Origin: Chromera velia
Taxonomy: Eukaryota > Sar > Chromeraceae
Reading direction: 5' to 3'
Assembly (NCBI GenBank): GCA_018398765.1
Contig: JAHBMJ010004400.1
Span: 7,501 to 71,500, forward strand
DNA: 64,000 nt
Under the pieces are notes generated by a model. It saw only the letters and a list, made by a program, of their open reading frames with translations, was not told the DNA's origin and did no database searches. This document shows, piece after piece, positions 46,101-64,000 of this stretch. Both the position numbers and the translations under genes were made by a program. Position 1 is the stretch's first letter, and every line of letters starts with the position of its first letter.

Positions 46101-49100
46101 ATTTAGAGAAGAACACGGCACAGGAAGAGAATGGTCGATCAACAAAGCGAAGGACGACTGTTGAATCTTCACCCTGCCTGAAGACACTCTCACCGTGTTG
46201 ATGAAGGGGGTCGAGTTGAAGTCTCCAGCAATCACCACCGAGTCAAATTTCCTTTCGTTTACTTCCTCTGTCCCCCCATGATGCAGACACGAAGAAGAGG
46301 TCACAGAGGATACACGAAGATCATCGGAGCGTTCTCGTCGACATGCCGATTGGAGGCTGCTCTCATGGATCGTCTGTGTACGCTGTCGTTTGAGCGCCCT
46401 CGCAGACTTCACGTATTCATCGACTTCCTGCAGAAGTACAGCGGAATCAATTGATTCTGTCTTTGCTCTTTGATCTCAATTGCATCTTTGGAGGTGTGAA
46501 GCCGGGCCCATGACGGAGAAACGGAAATGAGAAATTCAGGAAGGCAAACACGAGACTGCAAACTCTCTCACGTACATCCATCCACTCATTGAAGAACCTC
46601 GAGAGGTGTGTTAAAGGTCCACCTGTCTGAGTCCGTCTGAAGCGGTGTCGACTGCTTTTTTGTGAGTCTAGCTCTTCTGATGCCTGGCATCCTTCTACCA
46701 CTTCTGTTTCATGGATTTCAATGCAAATAGCTGCCCATATTTTCTTTCTCCCCACTTACATCTGCAAATGCTCTTCTTTCTCTGAAGGGAGGGTCTGGAT
46801 AGTTTCAACTGAGGTTAGATATGCAGACAGGCAGACAGACAGACAGATAGACAGAGCAAAACAACAGTGAAACAACAGACACACCGTTTCAAGCAGCACC
46901 GACTGCATCAGCTTGAGGTCAGGCATCAGGGGGTCCCAAAAGATGTGCGCAGAGGAGATGTGCAAGAGGTGATGATGTGCTGCTGCCCCAAATTGAAGTG
47001 CCGTCACTGAAGTTCCAGAAGGCCAAACCTGGAGAGACCCGGTCTCGGAAACTCCCGAGGAGACATCACGGGGATTCTTTTGTGAATCCGAGGGAGGTGG
47101 TGCACGAGGAGAATCTTGGGGAAGAAGGGAGAAAGACGCGACTACTGCAAGGTTCAGCTTCTCTCGCAACTCCCTCCAAAGAGCTTCTCGAAGCTGCATG
47201 AAGGAAAGGAGGAAGACAGTAAGGCGGCAAGCGGGGGGCATTTTCATCAAAAAAACGACATGTTGCGAAAAAGACCAGAAAGTCTGTTCAGAAAAAAGGG
47301 ACCAACAGAGATAATCTTGTCTCCCCTCCGCCCCCCTTGAATTCTCCCTTGATTCTTAAAATGAATTAACTCACCTCCGACCGTCCACACCCCCTCCACT
47401 CGTCCCCGAATCTTTCCATCACGTCACAAAACCGAAACGTGTGCGTGCGTTCCACACGGAATCCTTCTGTTTCCCTGCAGAAAATGGCCAGGCCAGAGCA
47501 AGGCGAGAAGAGACAGACCCGGAGAAAAAGACTGACAGTGAGGAAAAGGGACAAACATTTATTCGGGGACAGCCCGCTCTGCACCCCAAAGTACACACAC
47601 AGCACGAAATCTTCTTTTCATATCTGCGCAAACGTAAGAATAGAAAGGAGGGAATGGGGTGTCTGTCAGGGTATGAGACGGGATTTGCAAAAAAGAGGCG
47701 CTCATGCCTGCCTCGTGAGAATGAAGGAACAGGGAAAGGTCAGACGAAAATCTCTAGCTGGATCACGCATAGCAGAAGCAATAAATCTCACGAAGAAGTG
47801 AAGGAGTTTTCATCATCCTCTGCTTCCATTTGCCTAGCTCTTCATGCATGATGATTGCGCGTTCATAGGCCTCTTCATGCGAATGGAACTGACTCCATGA
47901 CAGGCTTGCGGTACAGACGAGAGAGAAGATCAAGCGGGAGGGAAGCACACCGTCGATAGAGTCGAGAACGCAAAAAAGTTGATCGCAAATTCGAGAGCCA
48001 TAAAGAGGCAGTAGAAACAGAGTGCAAAAATACTCAAGATAATTCTCTCATTTTCACCCAATCGTTTACTCAAATCAAATGAACAGCGACCCATCCACCC
48101 ATTCAGTCAGTCAGTCAGTCCGTCATTTGCCAACCAGTCAACAGTCAGCTGCCGCACATCAACATGATTCAACCGACACCCACACACACACTGACGAACC
48201 GAAAAAGAATCGCACAGCCGTCCCTGGAGGAGAGCCTCAAGTTCAACGCTCGCACGGCCTCCCTGTACCCTAGGGGCCCTAACACCTGATTCAGAAATCG
48301 GAGAGACTCCTCCTCGGCCTCCTGCACTCTCTCTCTCGTGCACACATGCATTCATGCGCATAAACAGTAATTTCTCCATCCGTCCACGTCTCATACACAC
48401 ACGCAAAAATACTGCACAACGGATGCCCGCATCCCCGAAGGAACAGTCCAGGACTGCGCGACTAACGATCTCTGGCACAAAATGGAGACGCCCTCTTAGC
48501 CTGTCTCTTTTCTCCGGGACAGGAAACGCCCATGAAGAAAGAAACAGAAGGGCACAAACATCAGAACGTCCTCTAGTTCATCGGAGGCCGCAGGAACCAA
48601 AAAAACTCTAATAAAAGGAAAGGGTCACGTTCAAATTCAAAGAGGCCGCCCTCTGGAGGCCTGCATGCGTCTCTCTTTGGAGGGGTAGGTGGAGAGAGGG
48701 ATCGATCCGACCTGTAAGCACAAGAAGTCGGGTTTGTAGGTTTGCACTTCCTTCGCGATTTGCGCAATTCTATTCTGGGGGTTCAGATTTCGTGGCGCTG
48801 CGTAGAAGTACTTGGAGACACGGGACGAGTCCAGCTGTGCGGAGGGAGAGGGAACAAGGAGCAAGGGGATGTACAAGGTGGCCAATGATCTATCAGAAGA
48901 GAAAAGAAAGTCAGGAGGTCGAGTGGAAAAGAAGAGAGGATGCTGTAAAAGATGTACAGTGGTGGAGGAGGAAGGAGGAGAAGAGGAGAAGACGACGTGC
49001 AAGGTTGGAGAGGAGACGAGAAAGGAGGCGGTCGAGCCTCGACAGAAAGATTTAGATGAAAGCACATCTCAGCGAGGCGAGGCAGCTGGGATGAGAAAGA

Positions 49101-49250
49101 CATTCGACGGAGGGAAATAGACAACAGCGGTGAAGAAGGAATGCATGACCGGTAAAAAACAAAGCAAGAATGACTGCAGCTACTTTCGTCACTCACTTTG
49201 TGCATGATATTGTAGCTCATGACCGAAAAGAGCCGATTCCGGTGGGTCAT
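42458..49250 (-). CDS. CCR4/nocturnin-type EEP nuclease, 14 exons
   Basis: Exons 49250-49197, 48834-48712, 48321-48200, 47474-47375, 47193-46885, 46626-46576, 46427-46194, 45855-45387, 45066-44955, 44574-44388, 43919-43871, 43517-43483, 43095-43055 and 42569-42458 join in phase to 665 residues. EEP landmarks appear in order: FSVMSYNIM, PDFLCLQE (catalytic Glu), SSRDGCAILFR, SSAHIFWDPLMPDLKLMQ, VVIAGDFNSTP, SSGVYDLMTKGLVTPDHP, FGSEPEFTNYT, CLDFIFFSNLEV and PSDHLPLMASFAL. This is the whole catalytic domain of the CCR4/ANGEL/nocturnin family, which act as mRNA deadenylases or related phosphatases. A Ser/Glu-rich insert of about 150 residues (exon 45855-45387) separates GDFN from SSGVYD. No leucine-rich repeats precede the domain, so it is closer to ANGEL/nocturnin than to CCR4 proper. 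Two exons are very short (35 and 41 bases). Confidence 0.92.
42844..42948. repeat. ACAG/GCAG microsatellite in an EEP-nuclease intron
   Basis: About 100 bases of CAGA then GGCA units in the last intron of the EEP nuclease gene. Confidence 0.95.
43126..43238. repeat. ACAG microsatellite in the neighbouring intron
   Basis: A CAGA array with GGACAGGC variants in the intron between exons 43517-43483 and 43095-43055. On the coding strand it is GTCT, matching the donor of this intron, GTCTGTCTG. Confidence 0.95.
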
Positions 49251-57715
<8,465 letters not shown>

Positions 57716-59421
57716 ATATTGAGTTGCTGCACGCACTTTCGAAAGCAGAGCACTGGATGAAGACTTTTGCTTGTCTTGCAGTGCATCATCTACCGTCCAG
57801 GTGGCAGTCGGAATGTTGGAGAGTCCACTGGCAGCTGGCTTTGCGCACGGATACTTGGATCTCCGAGTCATCAGTACCCTAAGTCTGGCCCTAAGAATTT
57901 ACCAGCCTTTAATTGTATCATAACATGTCTTTGAACAGTTTTTCTTCTCGAACCTAGTCTCGACTCTCGAGCTTTGCCAGTTACTTTCTAGGTTACTTTA
58001 GTGTGCGTCTAGATAACTGCGCTATCATATAATTATGATGCATGCAGTCATGCAATTATCCACTTTCTGAGACCTCGGTGATCGACTGCATAAGTATGAC
58101 TATAATAATAAATAATTTAATATGTCTAGGTATCTGATCTAGAGTTACTATTTCGTTGAGGCAAACTTGCATAAAACAGTAAAATTGGAGTGCCAGCCGT
58201 TTAGGTCCAATTTATTAACGGCTAAGTCTAAGGCTAAGTCAATCTATAAATATATTTTTTTTTGTTAAAGTCTAGAAAGGAGAACTTAATTGCCCTAAAT
58301 CATATTTACTTCCTCTAGTACTTCTTAGAGGTAGACTAGTAGGTAGACTAAAAAGTGCCAGTGGACAAAACTCTGGCACGTACCTCTGCCTAGACCTCTG
58401 ATATTATCTAATATGACGAGTTAAACATTTTTTTTAAAAAAGATATGATTATACATTCTCGATCAATCACTTCAAGTGAAGCAGGTAGACAGGCGGGTAG
58501 CTTGGTGAGCAATTGGCTTGATGAAGCTAGTGATGAAGTAGAGGCATATGCGCAAGTGTGCAAGGCCGATGCATGGGCTCCCTGGAACGGGTCGTCTGTA
58601 TACACTTTTTACGTGCGAGATCATTCGCCTCAGGGGCTGTTCTCCCGCTGTCGCTTCCCCACGCAGATGATTCCTTCATTGATGGGCAGACAGATGCACA
58701 TTCTCAGACAGGCAGGCAGACAGACCATATGACTTCTCTTCTTTTCAGACAGGCAGACAGACCGAGACAGACAGACAGACAGACAGACAGACAGGCAGGC
58801 AGGCAGGCGGGCGGCCGGGCAGGCAGGCAGGCAGGCAGGCAGACAGGCAGGCGACAGAGAAACCGGCAGAGAAAGAGAGAAACATGCAGAGAGACGTACA
58901 GCTAGACTGACCGGGTCTTCGTAGGGCCGGAGCCAGAGAGACGACTCAACCGGCACATTTAGTCGTCTGCAGATATCGGCTCCGCACCATGGATCCATCG
59001 ATCCCAGAAGAGAAGGGAAGAGAAGACGGGCTTCGTTCATTCATTCATTCATTCAATCATTCAATCATTCTTTCATTGATCCGTTCATTCATTCGTGCAG
59101 CCCATGAAAGCAGTTCGAAGGATTCAACAAAGAATTAATTTCAGAGACTGAGAGAAAAGTTCATTGAACAAAGAAGGAACGCACAAACAAATCCGATCGA
59201 AGACTCAGCCGCACTCACGCACAGACACACAACATTCAACAGGCATTCAGGTACATGCAGACTACATTTATGCGAAGAAGAAGAAGCAAGAGGAGGCGAC
59301 AAGTGGAGAGGGACAGAGCTCAGAAGTGAGAAGGAGGCAAAGACACGAAATAAAATAGCGAAAAAAGAGGATATGGAGCCAATTGTGTGCAGAGAGGTGG
59401 GTCCGTAGGAGTCAACCGAAA
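57716..59421. other. Intergenic, AT-rich then microsatellite-rich
   Basis: Bases 57890-58450 are AT-rich. An ACAG/GCAG array lies at 58747-58855 and CATT units at 59036-59095. No frame with splice support was found. Confidence 0.55.
58747..58855. repeat. ACAG/GGCA microsatellite
   Basis: CAGA units changing to GGCA units, the same compound order as at 42844-42948. Confidence 0.95.
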
Positions 59422-59567
59422 TTAGCTGACGATGCTGTCGACCAAGAATTTCAAAGAGTCAGCTGCAGCTCTTGCTTTGACTGACGACCTGTCAATAAAA
59501 ATGCTGCCGTCAATGAATGCGTCATTGCTGTTGCCACCCGCGTCGAGTTGCGAGTAGAAGGGCTCAC
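59422..59567 (-). CDS. Possible terminal exon of an unrecognised gene
   Basis: After the acceptor TGTGTGTGCAG a frame reads GEPFYSQLDAGGNSNDAFID and continues through an acidic/basic helix to TAA at 59422-59424. The residue mix is convincing. A possible upstream exon lies at about 59949-60020 (TFDHALTELCGKPEITHT after an acceptor GCAGACAG), but the phases do not match directly, so an exon is missing or the pairing is wrong. Confidence 0.4.
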
Positions 59568-60109
59568 CTGCACACACACATTGACGCACGCACACATATA
59601 TATGCGTGCGTGTTAATTGAACCATGCATGCATGTACTTGTGTATGTCTGTATGCACCCGTGAGCAAATATGCATTTGTTCTGTTCAACGCTGCGAGTCT
59701 GACAGACAGACGGACAGATACACTGTTTCGGTGAGACAAGCAGTCAGACTGTCTGGCAAAAAGTTAGTGAGTGAATTCCTTCATTCAGTCCGTCCGTGAG
59801 GCCGTAAGCTCGTCCGTTAGTCACTAATTCATCCATAGATATATTCATTCATTCATTCATCCATTCAGCGAGAGATTCCCTGTCATTCCATCAGTGGGTC
59901 CATCAGCCAGTCATGCAGCTAGCCAGCTTGGAAGATTGCCTGGCAGGACTATATATATGGTGTGGGTGATCTCTGGCTTCCCGCAAAGCTCGGTGAGGGC
60001 GTGATCGAATGTCTGTCTGCTCTGGAACCCAAGGGGGTGCAAATCACTTGTGCAGATCGTCTTCCCTCTGCTCGCTGAACAGTGAACTCTCGGCCCTCAT
60101 TCCATATAT

Positions 60110-60720
60110 CTGAGTGTCGTAGATTGCACAAGGCTATATATATATATATACCTGCAGAAAGTACATGCAAGAGATCGAGCGCGCATGCAAATCGATGCAC
60201 TGAATTCTTGAATTTCATGGACATATATGAATGCATGCTCCGGCCTAGCTGTATCGGTGCATAGCTCTAACAGATGGCAGTTCAGCTCAGCCTGCTGATG
60301 GGCCCGAGAAACTTTTCCGACATATATACCATTTGCGAATTATAAGCTAGCTAGCTAGGGAATTTTAATCATAATTTCCGCGGCCGAAATTTCCTTCGAT
60401 CATGCATGCAATACTGAATGGTCGACAATTAAGGCACTCAATAATGTCCGTGTGTGTCCCAAGTCCATGCAACGATGCATGCATGCAATCAATTAATTAT
60501 TAATATCATATATATATATATAAGAACGGGCCTCACGTGCTATACACACTCTACTTCGGAAGAAGAAACTGTTACAGTAAGACTTCTGCGAGCCTACTGG
60601 TTGAGCTAGATCTCTCTCCATTGTCATTGAGTCTCCAATTCTGTATGTCGTCAAATTCTGGACTCATCACAGTCGCTTGTTGATTGGAACCTCGGTCTAC
60701 ACCTCGCTCCTCCGTCCACC
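60110..60720 (+). promoter_or_regulatory. 5' block of the Cys/His-rich gene, shared with the KH gene
   Basis: The plus-strand copy of the block described at 35096-35625. It holds TA runs (60134-60151 and 60509-60523), a TAGCTAGC repeat near 60347-60358, CATGCATGCAA at 60402-60412 and GATGCATGCATGCAATC at 60474-60490. The likeness to the other copy is strongest between about 60270 and 60485 and weakens near the start codon. Confidence 0.6.
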
Positions 60721-62558
60721 ATGGGGAATGTACATGTGCAGAAGGCGCCGAGCGCAAAGTGTCCATCTTCCACAGAGGCTGCTTCAACAGCGAGCGGCTC
60801 TTCTGCAAAGGGCGGAAGTGGGGAGTCTCTCCGTCTGTCTGACTGCTCTGCCAAGACCGGGTGCAAATCGTCCACCCACCTCAATGACTGCCTTGCCGAG
60901 GCCGAACGCAAGGGCTCCGCGGCTGCCGCCGCTGACCTCGGCTTTTCTCGCTGCTGTGCCACCATCGCAGGTAGTGGCACTCCCATCTGCGCATCCGACC
61001 CCCCGAGTAAAGCCAACAAGAAACCGGCTGAGGAGTTCGGCTTTCTTGTTGCCACAGTGAGTCGCGTGCAGAAGGAGTTTTCAGACGCGTTGATGAGCAA
61101 GAGGGGGGGCATGAGGGAAGACCACGAGAAGATCGCGCAAGTGGAGGATATCGCGAGGCGGGCCGAAGCAGTCCGGGCGCAGATCCACGCCCCCCACCCA
61201 CCAGGCCACCTGTGTGGCTGCTCAGTCTGTGCGGTCGTACGGGATGCACGGGCCTGTCTTCCCCTTCTTCAACGAAAGGCCAACGAAAAAGAGCAGGCCC
61301 GTCAGCAGATTCTTAGGAATTTTGAAGAAACCTGGAATGTCAAGGGGAGGGAGTTTTCAATGGCGTGGCGGTCGGCAAGGGACAAAGCGTCCCAAATGCT
61401 TTCGGGCGATGACTCAGAGAGAAAAAAAGTGGGACATGAAGGGGTCTCTGCCGCGGGAGGGGATTTAGGGGAAAAGCTGACGCTCCTCATTGCAACAGCT
61501 TTGGGAAACTCAGGCTCATTGGGAGTGGATGGGGCAGTTCGGGAGGGGGAAGGGGATTTTCTGCAGCTTGTCAGAGCGGCCATTGAGGCAGGAAGAACGA
61601 TGCCTGTCGAGGAAGCAAAGAAGAAGGTGGGGGAGATTCAAGACATACAGAGAAAGCAAGACAGAGCTCTGCAGGCAGGTGCATCAAATGACCTGCCTTC
61701 ATTCACCAGACTGGTCTCTTCTCTCTCTCTGGCTCTCAACAGAGTGCAGAAAGAGTTATATGTTCGTTGCTGGAAGTTGGGGGCGGTGGGTAAGGCGGGA
61801 ACACTGTGTCTGCAGAAGCTTCGAGTGGCGGCACAGAACGAGAACGCGTCGGGGGAAGAGATCCATTCCCTCTTGCTTGAATGCGAAGGGGCGGTCACTT
61901 CGTGGAATTCCCAAACATCCTTCGAGATCACCGACGCTCTCCCTTCCTTCCTTTTCCGCACAGTCCCCTCTGCTCGGCACTCCCACCTCAAGGAGAGGCT
62001 GATGGATCTGCTCTCCTTCCTGCAGCAGATGGGCACTGTAGAGGACGAGGGGGAGAGAGAGATGCTGACGAGGATCAGAGACGATGCCGAGTCGTTCCTC
62101 AATGTTGAGCTAAACGAAGAGTCCGATGCACATGCAGGGAGAGAGTGGAGAGACCACGCGGATCATTTCTTGCAGAGTGCAGAGGGCGGCGGGTGGGGTC
62201 TCGACCCGGCAGGACGCGTGCGGGCACGCTGTCTCAAAGTCCTGGACAGCTTCTGCTCTGGCCTCTCCAGAGAAGCCGCCGAGCTCGGGAAAGGAGACTA
62301 CAGCAGAGAACGATTGGGTCAGCAAGCACCGTTCTTTCTCCTTTCTATTTCAAAATCGCACAGAGTCTTCTATTGCGTCGTCAAATTGTTCTTTCACCTC
62401 TATTGTTTCTTCTTTTGACTCGCATTTGACTCGCCTCTTTACCTCTGTCTCTATATACCTCTGTGGCTCTTCGTGCAATGTGTTATTGAAAGGCTACTGT
62501 ACCAGTGGTGCGCTGTTGATTGTCTTCTTTCCCTTACCGAGACATCTTTGTATTATAG

Positions 62559-62591
<33 letters not shown>

Positions 62592-62661
62592 CGATCGATT
62601 GTTTGATTGATTGATTGATTGATTGACTGATGGATGGATGGATTGATTGATTGATAGACAC

Positions 62662-62697
<36 letters not shown>

Positions 62698-63273
62698 AGA
62701 TATTGGTTGATTGATTGATCGATTGATTGATTGACTGATGGATGGATTGATCGATTGATTGATAGACATTGATTGATTGATTGATTGATTGATTCATTGA
62801 TTGATTGATTTGTGCCTCATATGATACTCGTGTTTGTCTTCTCTGCAGACTGTGAGATTCTGGAAGGCAATCAGGTCACTTGCCTCGCTTGCCAGAACGG
62901 GTTCCAGTGGGAAGACACTGTGCACTTTGCCTGCCCGCAATTCTGTGTGGAAAGTCATCGAGGCTGCTCCGAGTGCGTCACCCGCAGAATGTTTTTCTCC
63001 GAGAAGAGTGCCATAGAGGCGCAGTGCTGGATGAATGACGGGGGGGACGGGAAGAAGTCATTCTGGGAGCTTTTACCGCTCCTTCCTCAAAACGCAGGGC
63101 AAGTCAGGCGAACAGTCAAACGGACCACTCTTGAGAGTCAGGTGCACAGTTCAACTTTTTCAGGGAAGGACGCCGAGGTCTTCCTGTGGGGAGACTATCC
63201 TGCTTGGAAGAGAATGACGGGTCACGTGGCCGGATGGTTTTCGGGACTTCTGTCTCCACGAGAGTTTCGGTGA
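60721..63273 (+). CDS. Possible N-myristoylated protein with Cys/His-rich C-terminus, 2 exons
   Basis: Exons 60721-62317 (donor GTCAGC) and 62849-63273 join in phase to 673 residues. The start MGNVHVQK fits an N-myristoylation signal (Gly2). The N-terminal 130 residues are Ser/Ala/Lys-rich with scattered Cys. Next is a Cys-rich knot HLCGCSVCAVV (about residue 163) and a long, mostly alpha-helical middle. The second exon opens with CEILEGNQVTCLACQNGFQW and then a dense set FACPQFCVESHRGCSECV, a spacing that could bind zinc, although it matches no single RING, B-box or FYVE pattern that I can name. It ends FSGLLSPREFR. Family and function unknown. It shares its 5' flanking block with the KH gene, but the proteins are unrelated. 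Confidence 0.8.
62559..62811. repeat. TGAT tandem array in an intron
   Basis: About 250 bases of GATT units with GATG, GATC and GATA variants and a longer period in which GATAGACATTGATT-like pieces recur. It fills half of the only intron of the Cys/His-rich gene. Confidence 0.95.
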
Positions 63274-63407
63274 GAACGTCTGATCGAAACCTAAGGCCGC
63301 CTAAGGCTAGCTTCCAACGGGACACACATTGAGAAGAGGCAGGGGTGAACGTGAACAATGCTTGTTTGGGTAATGGAGCACGAAAAAGGAAGTAAGAGAA
63401 TTCAAAT

Positions 63408-63511
63408 TTAGGCCGTCTGGTTGAAACGAGTCATGCGCAGCTGTAAAGCGATACGGAACGCCTCGGTCATATGCTGTTCCAGCTGAACTCTGCCGAATTC
63501 AAGAGGATCAA
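63408..63511 (-). CDS. Possible terminal exon of a gene reaching past the window
   Basis: After a pyrimidine-rich acceptor ending GAAAG, a frame reads DPLEFGRVQLEQHMTEAFRI and then ALQLRMTRFNQTA to TAA at 63408-63410. It would be convergent with the Cys/His-rich gene. No upstream exon is seen in the AT-rich remainder of the window. Family not recognised. Confidence 0.4.
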
Positions 63512-64000
63512 CTTTCAAAAAATAAGTCAGTGACTCATTCCGATGCAGCGATTTACAACAATCAATCATCAATTGAACAAAGCGTAAAGAAAAGAAACTA
63601 GTTGCACACAAACTAAGTCTTTCATAAAATCTGGCATAAAATAGAAATGTTAGTACAAAAAAAAACTGTTTTTGCACCAAAATCGTGAACGTGTGAATTG
63701 TATATTCTTTTGAACTAATTTATGTTTTATATCTTAAACAGATTGAATACGGACCCTTTCAATCTAATTAAACTTAGATTAAATCATATCATAGATTACA
63801 TCTCTTCCAATCTAGCTTCCGATCATACCTATTATCTAGTCTATTATTCAAATTAAGAGAATTTTGGGGTTGAAAGTACAGTTGTGATAGGGACTATACA
63901 TAGAGAACTATATCAAATCGAGATTTTAAAAAATATACATATCCCGTTTGAGTTTAGGTTTGAGTGTATAACCCAGGTATTAACCCTGACATACCCTGAC
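63512..64000. other. AT-rich end of the window
   Basis: AT-rich sequence without a supported frame; it may be intron or intergenic. Confidence 0.5.

Overview
The window is nuclear DNA of an intron-rich protist. I infer an alveolate alga of the chromerid type (Chromera-like). The grounds are a secreted TSP1/von Willebrand A protein of the kind expanded in apicomplexans and their relatives, many-exon genes with microsatellite-filled introns, TGCATGC clusters near gene starts, and GC close to half with AT-rich islands between genes. The species is not proved by the sequence. All gene models were spliced by hand from reading frame, splice sites and exon phase. Five of them close with consistent phase from start to stop.

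Layout. 1-2455: no confident gene. 2456-8200 (-): an 11-exon gene for HydF, the GTPase/scaffold of [FeFe]-hydrogenase maturation, with a mitochondrial-type leader. It is head to head with 9062-14340 (+), a 6-exon secreted protein with three TSP1 repeats and a vWA domain. 14341-16675: AT-rich, no gene. 16676-21597 (+): a broken-looking nuclear protein gene (two NUMOD1-like DNA-binding repeats, AT-hook, RGG, Pro-rich and acidic segments), split by a 931-bp TA-flanked DNA transposon. 21598-30760: mostly empty, with an assembly gap and one orphan coding-like block (26020-26802).

30761-33055 (-): a divergent protein kinase with a C-terminal membrane tail. 34048-35095 (-), perhaps reaching 33259: a tandem KH-domain RNA-binding protein. 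38967-41636 (-): a 5-exon metal-dependent amidohydrolase. 42458-49250 (-): a 14-exon CCR4/nocturnin-type endonuclease/exonuclease/phosphatase, head to head with 50035-57715 (+), a 13-exon TMCO4/DUF726 membrane alpha/beta-hydrolase-like protein. 60721-63273 (+): a 2-exon protein with a possible N-myristoylation site and a Cys/His-rich C-terminus. Single terminal exons of two further minus-strand genes may lie at 59422-59567 and 63408-63511.

The genes do not form one pathway. Four things stand out: a complete HydF; splice donors that favour C at +3 (GTCAGT) and often seed GTCA microsatellites; a roughly 500-bp 5' block shared by two unrelated genes at nearly the same distance from their start codons; and a transposon that carries an exon-like insert.
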